A stretch of 16,197 nucleotides of DNA from Acidimicrobiia bacterium UBA4744 (GTDB lineage: Bacteria; Actinomycetota; Acidimicrobiia; Spongiisociales; UBA4744). The notes beneath the pieces are model-generated. The model did no database searches. It was not told where the DNA came from and was given only the letters and a program-made list of their open reading frames with translations. The stretch spans positions 48,445 through 64,641 of the forward strand of contig DHIO01000027.1 of NCBI GenBank assembly GCA_002403855.1, given 5' to 3'. Positions 7,333 through 13,126 of this stretch are shown piece by piece (position 1 is the first letter of the stretch; every line of letters begins with the position of its first letter). A program made the position numbers and the translations under genes.

Positions 7333-8526
7333 ATGCACTCCCGCACCCTCTTCTCAGCCGGACTACTGCTCTTCGCCGCCTGCACCGCAACCCAGGCCGA
7401 ACTCCCTCCTACCACCACCACGACCACCACCAGCACCACTACGACGGCGGCTCTCCCGACGACGAGCGTTCCGACCACTACCTCATCCAGCACGACCACC
7501 TCCACCAGCACCACTACGACGGCTCCTCGACCGGCCGCGGCCTCGCTGGCGTTGGAGCAAGTGGCCACCCTCACCGGCGACCTATCCCCTAAATCGATCG
7601 TGCATTCCGGGAGAGGCTTGTTCTTCGCCCAGAACATGATGTACCGGCACACCGTGACCGTATACAACCGGTCCCTAGAACTGGTGAGGACCATTCCCGA
7701 CACCGTCGATCTTTCGGAATTCGGACTCGAGGGGGAATACCGCGGCGCTCCCGTCGAGGCCGCGTTTACCAGCGACGGCGCCTACGGGTATGTATCCAAC
7801 TATCAGATGTACGGACCGGGATTCACCCGACCCGGCAGCGACGGTTGCGGTCTCGCCGGCTGGGACGAGAGTTTCGTGTACCGGATCGATACGTCGGCCC
7901 TGAAGATCGACCAGATCATCCCGGTGGGAGCGGTGCCCAAATACCTGGCCGTCACTCCCGACGACCGCTACCTGCTGGTTGCGAACTGGTGCAGTTTCGA
8001 CGTCAGCGTGATAGAAGCCGGCACCGGCGAAGAGGTCACCCGGGTCGAGGTCGGCCGGCATCCACGCGGTATCGCCGTAGACCCGGAATCAACTACCGCC
8101 TACGTCGCGGTGATGGGGTCGAGCGACATTGCCGTCTTGGACCTCTCCGATCTCTCCGTCGCGTGGCTGAAGGGGGTCGGCGCCAATCCCCGCCATGTCG
8201 TGATGGATCCGATGGGGCGCTTCCTCTACGCCACCCTCAATGGTGAAGGCCGGGTGGTCAAGATCGATCTGCAGACCGGCGAGGTGGTCTCCCGGGTGGC
8301 GACCGGAAGCGCTCCTCGCAGCATGGCCATCTCCGGCGACGGAACGGCCCTGTACGTCGTCAACTACAACTCGGACACGGTCACCAAAGTTGCCACCGGC
8401 GACTTCACCGTGGTCCAGAGCCTGCCGGTGGCCCATCATCCCATCGGCATCACCTTCGACGACGCCACCCGCCGGGTCTGGGTCTCCAGCTATTCGGGCG
8501 TCATCACCGTCTTCGACGAACGGTGA
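7333..8526 (+). CDS. Secreted YncE-like beta-propeller lipoprotein with Thr/Ser linker
   Basis: 397 residues from ATG at 7333. An upstream in-frame ATG at 7234 is rejected because it would overlap the previous gene and put the signal peptide in the interior; no clear ribosome site precedes 7333. The N-terminus has a short basic start, a hydrophobic core and LLFAAC, giving a probable lipidated Cys at 17, although Phe at -3 is outside the usual lipobox. Residues about 27-58 are almost all Thr and Ser, a flexible linker off the membrane. The rest is a beta-propeller of YncE/NHL-type repeats: VPKYLAVTPDDRYLLVAN, HPRGIAVDPESTTAYVAV, NPRHVVMDPMGRFLYATL, APRSMAISGDGTALYVVN, HPIGITFDDATRRVWVSS. Such proteins usually bind ligands or partners; no enzyme active site is evident. 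Cys in GSDGCG and ANWCS may form a disulfide. Confidence 0.85.
   Translation: MHSRTLFSAGLLLFAACTATQAELPPTTTTTTTSTTTTAALPTTSVPTTTSSSTTTSTSTTTTAPRPAAASLALEQVATLTGDLSPKSIVHSGRGLFFAQNMMYRHTVTVYNRSLELVRTIPDTVDLSEFGLEGEYRGAPVEAAFTSDGAYGYVSNYQMYGPGFTRPGSDGCGLAGWDESFVYRIDTSALKIDQIIPVGAVPKYLAVTPDDRYLLVANWCSFDVSVIEAGTGEEVTRVEVGRHPRGIAVDPESTTAYVAVMGSSDIAVLDLSDLSVAWLKGVGANPRHVVMDPMGRFLYATLNGEGRVVKIDLQTGEVVSRVATGSAPRSMAISGDGTALYVVNYNSDTVTKVATGDFTVVQSLPVAHHPIGITFDDATRRVWVSSYSGVITVFDER
7427..7523 (+). repeat. 22-bp in-frame direct repeat in the Thr/Ser linker
   Basis: CCACCAGCACCACTACGACG plus GC occurs at 7427-7448 and again at 7502-7523, a 75-base offset that keeps the frame (25 codons). The bases between are also ACC/ACG/AGC-rich. 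This marks growth of the linker by short duplication; it is not a mobile element. Confidence 0.8.
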
Positions 8527-8546
8527 GGCGGTAGCACCGGCGCGCA

Positions 8547-8570
8547 GCCGGGCGGGACGTCCTCGCCGGC
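8547..8570. terminator. Possible weak bidirectional terminator between convergent genes
   Basis: Between the propeller gene and the SLH-dehydrogenase gene lies an imperfect GC-rich hairpin: GCCGG (8547-8551) pairs with CCGGC (8566-8570), with a smaller inner GGG/CCT pairing around ACGT. There is no T-tract, so this is only a candidate. Confidence 0.25.
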
Positions 8571-10312
8571 TATCTCCTGGCTATCTTGTGGACCGTTCCT
8601 TCCCCGCTGGTGACGTACAACTCCCCGGTGCCGTCCGTTCCGAAGGAAGTGAGCGACGCGATGGTCCCGAGGTCGGCCGACCAATCCCATCCGTCCGCGA
8701 CGCCTTCCCCCGTGTAGCGGAAGCTCCGCACCCAGCCCGAGCAGAAGTCGCCGTAGAAGTAGTGGCCCGCCAGTTCGGGAATTCCGGTGCCCCGGTAGAC
8801 ATACCCACCGGTCACGGAGCACCCCTCGCCGTGACCGTACTCAAAGACGGGTAGTACCAACCCGGTCTGATCGCAGCCGGAGGAAGGTCTGAAGCAATGA
8901 CTTCCCTCCATGATCGACCAGCCGAGATTGGCGCCGCCCGACGCTGTGGTGAGGACGTCGATCTCCTCCCAACTGCCCTGGCCGACATCGGCCACGTAGA
9001 GCCGATGCCCGTCGAACGAGAACCTCCACGGGTTACGGAGACCGTAAGCCCAGACTTCGGGCGCACCACCGCCTCCTACGAATGGATTGCCGGCCGGAAC
9101 GGCGTACGTTTCTCCCGCGTCGACATCAATTCTGAGCAGCGCCCCGAGCAATGAGGATGGGCGCTGCCCGTGCCCGTACGTGTCGCCGCCTCCCCCGCCG
9201 TCTCCGAGCGCAACATAGAGGTAACCGTCGGGCCCGAAGGCCAGCATGCCCCCGTTGTGGTTGGAGGCCGGTTGATCGACCGTCAGGATTGTCCGTCCGC
9301 TGGCTTGATCGGCTTGGTCCGGATCGCTGCCGACCCGGTACTCGGCAATGCGGGTGTCGCCTCCATTGTCCGTGTAGTTCACGTAGAAACGACCGTTGAC
9401 GGCGTAGTCGGGGTGGAATGCCAAGCCCAGCAGGCCACGCTCCCCTCCGCTCCCGACCAGATCGGAGATATCCAGAAAAGCAGTCTGGAGAAGGTTCCCG
9501 CCCGACACGACCCGGATGCGGCCGGGTTGTTCGACGATGAACAGCCGCGGGTCGCCGACGGGAGCGTCGACGAACAGCGGCAGAGTCAATCCGGTTACCA
9601 CCTGCTGGAGTTGAAGCCGCACCTGGGACGGGCTGGGTCGCGGGGGCGGCGGCATCGGGGCCAGACCGACTGCCCTGGCCAGAAACGAGGCCATCTGATC
9701 GCGCGCCACAACGTCCGTGGGGCAGAAGCGCAGCGGGCCGGTGCTGCATCCGGTGGTGATCCCGAGATCGAACATCCGCTCGGCGTAGGTTGCGTACCCT
9801 GCGGAAGCTCCCACGTCGGCGAACAGGCCCCGGTAGGCCGCCAGGTTGGCTTCTTCTCCGAGAGCTCGCAGAACGAAGATGGACATCTCGGCTCTCGTCA
9901 CCGGGCCATCCGGCCGAAAAGTGCCATCGGCGTACCCCTCGGCAATCCCGAGTTCGGCTAGACGTTCGACGTAGCCGGTGTACCACCGGCCCGCCGCCAC
10001 GTCTGGAAAGATGCCGCTATAGGCGGGCAGGTCCCCCGCCTGTCCGATCGCCCGCAACAGGAATGCGGCCATTTCCGCTCGCGTCACCGACTGGGAGGGA
10101 CAGTACCGGTCGCCGATCGGCGGATTGCAGCCGGCCGTGATTCCCGCTGCGGCGATAGCCTCGATGTTGGGTTCATGACCGTTACCGTCGTCGTCGATGA
10201 ATGTGCCCCCCGGAGGAGGTTCGGCCATCGCCGGCAGTGCCAACATCAGCGCCAGGGCCACCGCCAGAGCGGTCGCCGTCTTCAACCACGATTTCGCGGA
10301 CGGTGATTTCAT
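8570..10312 (-). CDS. Exported protein with three SLH repeats and a PQQ-type glucose/sorbosone dehydrogenase domain
   Basis: 580 residues from ATG at 10312; AGGAGG at 10321-10326 lies 8 bases upstream, which decides against an upstream in-frame start at 10345. Residues 1-30 form a signal peptide (KSPSAKSWLK, hydrophobic core, AMA before E31). Three SLH units follow (about 38-90, 101-152, 163-216) with GITAGC, CPSQSVTRAEMAAFLLRA, GYADGTFRPDGPVTRAEM and GITTGC...CPTDVVARDQMASF. A Pro-rich linker (PPPPRPSPS, about 221-229) leads to the six-bladed sugar dehydrogenase fold: LFIVEQPGRIRV, GLLGLAFHPDY, NHNGGMLAFGPDG (351-363), GLRNPWRFSFD (424-434), DVGQGSWEEID. Relatives oxidise aldose sugars with PQQ, or act as Hedgehog-interacting-like binders. 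SLH units attach proteins to cell-wall polymers, so this is a surface-held domain. Actual PQQ use is not shown. Confidence 0.9.
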   Translation of the reverse strand: MKSPSAKSWLKTATALAVALALMLALPAMAEPPPGGTFIDDDGNGHEPNIEAIAAAGITAGCNPPIGDRYCPSQSVTRAEMAAFLLRAIGQAGDLPAYSGIFPDVAAGRWYTGYVERLAELGIAEGYADGTFRPDGPVTRAEMSIFVLRALGEEANLAAYRGLFADVGASAGYATYAERMFDLGITTGCSTGPLRFCPTDVVARDQMASFLARAVGLAPMPPPPRPSPSQVRLQLQQVVTGLTLPLFVDAPVGDPRLFIVEQPGRIRVVSGGNLLQTAFLDISDLVGSGGERGLLGLAFHPDYAVNGRFYVNYTDNGGDTRIAEYRVGSDPDQADQASGRTILTVDQPASNHNGGMLAFGPDGYLYVALGDGGGGGDTYGHGQRPSSLLGALLRIDVDAGETYAVPAGNPFVGGGGAPEVWAYGLRNPWRFSFDGHRLYVADVGQGSWEEIDVLTTASGGANLGWSIMEGSHCFRPSSGCDQTGLVLPVFEYGHGEGCSVTGGYVYRGTGIPELAGHYFYGDFCSGWVRSFRYTGEGVADGWDWSADLGTIASLTSFGTDGTGELYVTSGEGTVHKIARR

Positions 10313-10381
10313 CGCGACTTCCTCCTCATCGTGACGCCTCCCCACCTGATGGACAAACGGTACACCGGCCGGCCGCCAAAC

Positions 10382-10396
10382 CTGATTGCCAATCAG
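10382..10396. promoter_or_regulatory. 15-bp palindrome, candidate operator
   Basis: CTGATTG-C-CAATCAG is a perfect 7-bp inverted repeat around one base. It lies 70-84 bases upstream of the SLH gene start and is AT-richer than its surroundings, the usual look of a repressor or activator site. No known regulator is assigned. Confidence 0.5.
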
Positions 10397-10413
10397 TCGA
10401 TCGGAGAATCGAC
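10396..10413. repeat. Inverted repeat abutting the palindrome
   Basis: GTCGAT (10396-10401) and ATCGAC (10408-10413) are separated by CGGAGA. It begins on the last base of the preceding palindrome and ends directly before the next one. Confidence 0.6.
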
Positions 10414-10427
10414 GGGTCGGCCGACCC
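10414..10427. repeat. Perfect 14-bp palindrome GGGTCGGCCGACCC
   Basis: Self-complementary without a spacer, so it suits a dimeric protein site better than an RNA hairpin. Its half-site GGTCGG recurs at 10481-10486 and 10486-10491, and as CCGACC at 10455-10460. Confidence 0.6.
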
Positions 10428-10481
10428 CGGAGCAGCCGACGCCACCGCGGTCACCCGACCGAACAAAGAGGACTGTGCATG

Positions 10482-10509
10482 GTCGGGTCGGGTTGAAGAC
10501 TCGACCGAC
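10482..10509 (+). other. Strong stem-loop, possible leader RNA structure
   Basis: GTCGG (10482-10486) and TCGGGT (10488-10493), with a single bulged G at 10487, pair with ACTCGA (10499-10504) and CCGAC (10505-10509) around the loop TGAAG; 11 pairs including one G-T wobble. There is no T-tract after it. The left arm could instead pair with ACCCGACC at 10453-10460, which would prevent this hairpin. It may act in the RNA leader of the small membrane protein gene at 10687 or in DNA as an operator. Confidence 0.45.
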
Positions 10510-10686
10510 GACGTTCTGACCGATGCGCGCAACCCGCCGGGCACCCTCCACGTGGCTCTGGGAACCCCTTCCACGACTGTCCCGGAAGAAGTGCCATTCG
10601 GCCCTGGAACCACCACGGCGCAGAGTCCATCTTTTGCGAGTGAGTTGCGCGGCCACGGGTCCTGGCCATCAGAGAGGAGAACGAAG

Positions 10687-10890
10687 GTGGACGATCAGAG
10701 ACGGAAGGCCATCGGCGGGTTGGTCTTCGCAGTGGGCCTCGTGTTGGGGCTCCTCGGCTACGTGGGCGACGTCTACGAATCGAGCACCGCCACCATCCTC
10801 ATGCTCGGTGTTTGGCTCGTGGGGGGCGCGCTCTCGACACTGCTCCAGAAGCGGGAAGACGACCAGACAGAGCCGACTTCTCGGGACTGA
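10687..10890 (+). CDS. Small membrane protein with two transmembrane helices
   Basis: 67 residues from GTG at 10687, set by AGAGGAGA at 10673-10680. A longer in-frame reading back to 10201 is rejected: the upstream part has no coding character and crosses the opposite gene. The N-terminus is charged (VDDQRRKA), then helix 1 (about 9-30, GGLVFAVGLVLGLLGYVGDV), a short turn, helix 2 (about 35-53, TILMLGVWLVGGALSTLL) and a hydrophilic tail KREDDQTEPTSRD. Function unknown; no family recognised. The next small membrane protein follows 74 bases later on the same strand. Confidence 0.65.
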   Translation: MDDQRRKAIGGLVFAVGLVLGLLGYVGDVYESSTATILMLGVWLVGGALSTLLQKREDDQTEPTSRD

Positions 10891-10964
10891 GTGATTCTGA
10901 TACCCGAATGACTTTGGCCGCCCGGCGCGATACCGGACGAACCTTCAGGTGAAAGGAGTTATGA

Positions 10965-11171
10965 ATGGTGGGCTTTCTGATCTGGCTGGTGCTGTTGGTG
11001 CTCGCCTGGCCGCTGGCAATCCTGGCGCTGCTTCTCTACCCGATCGTGTGGCTGGTTTCTCTACCGTTCCGGCTGGTGGGGATATCCATCAAGGCGGTGC
11101 TCGACCTATTCGGGGCGATCATCCGGCTCCCGAGCCGGGTGCTGCGCGGCCCCAGGGCAGTACGCGGGTGA
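10965..11171 (+). CDS. Small hydrophobic membrane protein
   Basis: 68 residues from ATG at 10965, with AAGGAG (10953-10958) 6 bases upstream; an out-of-frame ATG at 10961 is too close to that site. The first ~45 residues are nearly continuous hydrophobic (WLVLLVLAWPLAILALLLYP, IVWLVSLPFRLVGISIKAVL), probably two membrane segments broken by Pro, followed by a basic tail IRLPSRVLRGPRAVRG. Similar short 'LLLYPIVWLLSLPFRL' proteins occur in diverse bacteria with no known role. It ends 79 bases before the tail of the convergent acyltransferase gene. Confidence 0.65.
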   Translation: MVGFLIWLVLLVLAWPLAILALLLYPIVWLVSLPFRLVGISIKAVLDLFGAIIRLPSRVLRGPRAVRG

Positions 11172-11222
11172 GGAGAGGGCCCTCCCCGCGATAGGACGTA
11201 GAGAAGGAACTAACCGACCTTC

Positions 11223-11238
11223 GCCGGCGCACGCCGGC
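11223..11238. terminator. GC-rich hairpin between convergent genes, possible bidirectional terminator
   Basis: GCCGGC (11223-11228) and GCCGGC (11233-11238) form a 6-bp stem around GCAC, placed midway between the convergent ends at 11171 and 11251. No T-tract follows in either direction, so intrinsic termination is uncertain. Confidence 0.35.
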
Positions 11239-11250
11239 CTGGGCAGCCCC

Positions 11251-12498
11251 TCAACGGGACGGCGGCTTCATCCCGAACAAGAACCGCGTCACCCGGGTCC
11301 GCCTGACGCCGACGTCGTAGATGGCCAGGATCGCGGCCAATGAGATCACGCAGATGATCGCATACTTGAGGGTGGCGCTGATCTCCCACTCCACCACGTA
11401 GAAGCCCCAAAGGACGATCACCGTCTGGTGGAGCACATAGATGGGCAACACCGCCTCAGAGGTATACGCGCCGACCCGATCGAGGATCGTACGCCCCTGT
11501 TTCGCCTCTCCGGTTGCTCGCCCCTGTTGCCCGGAGCCACTCGCGAAACCCATGATCGCCGCCACCCAGAGCCACCCGCTCACCCCCCTGAGAGTTCGCA
11601 TCGTGACGCTGGCGACGTCGTAATCCAGCAGCGGATCCACACCCTCGCTCTCCGAACCGAGCGTGAACAACGTCCCGACGATGATGAAGGTCACGATGCC
11701 CAGAATCAGGGCGCCCTTGCGGTGCCGGCGGAGGGCAGCCCCGAACCTCCGATCGCCGGCCAGGAGGTACCCGTAGAGCAGGAACAGGGCATAGGTATAG
11801 CGATTCCACCCCGCGAATCCGACCTCGCTGCCCAGGGCGCCGTCCAGGACTGCAAACGGAAGTCCCGCCGCCACGATCACCCACAGATGGTCGGCCCGCC
11901 CGGCGAGTCGATCGATCGTTCGGAGACCGGGCGACCTTCGCAGAAACCAGATCAACGGCAGAAGCAGCAGAGAGAAGACGAGAAGCAAAACCACGAACCA
12001 CAGATGCCCCGTTTCGAAGAAACCGCTGGCCGGGTCGGCTTTGATCACGAACGGAAAATCGGCGAGATCGAACTCGATGTCGAAGAAAAGGGGCCAGAAG
12101 GACCAGTACGACTCGTCGTACCCGGGATCACCTCGCAGTCTGGTCCAGACCTGCGGCGGCACGATCACGAGTACTCCAAACACGAGGGGTACGAACAGCC
12201 GGCGGACGCGCTCCCCGGCAAAGGCTTTCGCGGAGCGAGCACGAAGCGAGTACCAGATCCCCATGCCGGCGATCACGAAGAGCAACGGCATTCCCCACGT
12301 CGCCGCGAAAGCGAGGCCGGCCGTGACCAGATCGCTGGTCGGATCGTTCTTGACGTACCAGTCGAAGGTGTCGAAGATCCGCGCCGAATGGAAGAACACG
12401 AGGCCGACCACGACGAACATGCGCATAAGGTCGAGGTCACGCCGACGTTCGAGCTTCCTGGGAGCCGTATCGGCCCCGGCAGGCTCCTTCGTTGTCAT
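11251..12498 (-). CDS. Acyltransferase-3 (OafA/MdoC-like) integral membrane protein
   Basis: 415 residues from ATG at 12498, no strong ribosome site before it. After a hydrophilic start comes RRRDLDLMRMFVVVGLVFFHSARIF, with the conserved Arg and His (H37) of acyltransferase family 3, then GMPLLFVIAGMGIWYSL, RVRRLFVPLVFGVLV, GHLWFVVLLLVFSLLLLPL, a run of further helices and LPIYVLHQTVIVLWGFYVVEW near the end. About ten membrane segments fit the family, and the length is usual. These enzymes transfer acyl groups, often acetyl or succinyl, across the membrane onto cell-surface sugars or glucans; MdoC-like members, which this most resembles, succinylate glucans. The acceptor here is unknown. It lies convergent to two small membrane proteins and in the same direction as the GerW-like gene, 138 bases apart. 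Confidence 0.9.
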   Translation of the reverse strand: MTTKEPAGADTAPRKLERRRDLDLMRMFVVVGLVFFHSARIFDTFDWYVKNDPTSDLVTAGLAFAATWGMPLLFVIAGMGIWYSLRARSAKAFAGERVRRLFVPLVFGVLVIVPPQVWTRLRGDPGYDESYWSFWPLFFDIEFDLADFPFVIKADPASGFFETGHLWFVVLLLVFSLLLLPLIWFLRRSPGLRTIDRLAGRADHLWVIVAAGLPFAVLDGALGSEVGFAGWNRYTYALFLLYGYLLAGDRRFGAALRRHRKGALILGIVTFIIVGTLFTLGSESEGVDPLLDYDVASVTMRTLRGVSGWLWVAAIMGFASGSGQQGRATGEAKQGRTILDRVGAYTSEAVLPIYVLHQTVIVLWGFYVVEWEISATLKYAIICVISLAAILAIYDVGVRRTRVTRFLFGMKPPSR

Positions 12499-12636
12499 GA
12501 CATACGAAGCCTAAGCGCCCGCCCACGACTGCGCGGCATGCGAGCCATCACAGGATGATGACTCCAACGCCATGGGACTGCCGACGGGCCTATCTGATCT
12601 CACGCCCGAGACGTCCGGCACCGCCGCAACCCCCCG

Positions 12637-12981
12637 TCAGCCGCGCCGGCGCCGCCTCCGGAATAGCGAACGGATCACCAGCAGCGCCACGATCGCCACG
12701 ACCTGGCCGAGCATGATCACCCGGGTTGTGTCGGCGGCGGGGACCCAGGTCACTTGACCGTCCTTGATTTGGTAGGCACCAACCGGACGGGCGCTCACAC
12801 CGTAGCCACCGCCGGCGCCGGCCGGAGTGCTCTCGCCGCCTTCGCCTTCGCCTCCGCCGACCCCGCCGCGCACGGACGCAGCGGGAATGATCGTCACCCC
12901 ATCCTTTTCGTAGGGTTCTCCGTAGACCCTCTTGACCGTCATTACGTCGCGCGCTCCAGTCATTACTTCGTCGAGTTCCAT
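12637..12981 (-). CDS. GerW/YtfJ-family protein with C-terminal membrane anchor
   Basis: 114 residues from ATG at 12981, chosen because GAAGGGA lies about 8 bases upstream; ATG at 12990 or 13011 (the latter after AAAAGGGGAACG) remain possible. The pattern MELDEVMTGARDVMTVKRVYGEPYEKDGVTIIPAASVRGG, then a Gly/Glu-rich stretch GGVGGGEGEGG, GAGGGYGVSARPVGAYQIKDGQVTWVPA, is that of the sporulation-associated GerW/YtfJ family, which is also common in non-sporulating bacteria, where its role is unknown. Unlike the usual soluble form, this one ends in one membrane helix (VIMLGQVVAIVALLVIRSLF) and six Arg, so it should be anchored with the domain on the outside or inside depending on topology; the Arg tail favours a cytoplasmic C-terminus. 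It is divergent from the halogenase-like gene. Confidence 0.8.
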   Translation of the reverse strand: MELDEVMTGARDVMTVKRVYGEPYEKDGVTIIPAASVRGGVGGGEGEGGESTPAGAGGGYGVSARPVGAYQIKDGQVTWVPAADTTRVIMLGQVVAIVALLVIRSLFRRRRRRG

Positions 12982-13126
12982 ACGTAGCATCCCTTCGCTG
13001 GCTCTGTGCATCGTTCCCCTTTTTGGTTCGTCGCGCCAGAGGCCTTCGGCCTTTGCCCGTCGACATGCGTCCCGCCTCGGTGAATCAACGATGCGTCGGG
13101 TGGGTCGGCACGGACCGATCTGCACC

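Larger units (their letters stand above)
10313..10686. other. Gene-free divergent intergenic region (374 bp) rich in inverted repeats
   Basis: No open frame here resembles a protein; the frames that cross it have no start site with a ribosome site and no recognisable composition. It holds the leader and ribosome site of the minus-strand SLH gene (to 10326), a series of inverted repeats (10382-10509), and a small stem-loop GGCCA/TGGCC (10651-10667) just before the ribosome site of the next plus-strand gene. It should contain promoters for both flanking genes, but no convincing -35/-10 pair was identified. Confidence 0.7.

Noticed and set aside
7410..7525. Repeat-like ACC/ACG tract considered as a CRISPR or mobile repeat
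   Set aside because: The repeats are in frame, encode Thr/Ser and have no spacers or flanking cas or transposase genes.
6207..7703. Long minus-strand open frame (498 codons)
   Set aside because: Antisense to the DUF35, helical and propeller genes; the Val-rich stretch is just the complement of the Thr linker codons.
10393..10656. Minus-strand frame of 87 codons in the structured gap
   Set aside because: No ribosome site, unlikely composition, and it would run across the inverted repeats; not supported as a gene.
11428..12558. Plus-strand open frame (376 codons)
   Set aside because: Antisense to the acyltransferase-3 gene; hydrophilic, low-complexity product expected from the complement of a membrane protein.
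13040..13052. AGGCC-TTC-GGCCT hairpin before the halogenase-like gene
   Set aside because: Only a 5-bp stem with a 3-base loop and a very short T run; it lies in the leader of the GerW-like gene and is too small to call a terminator.
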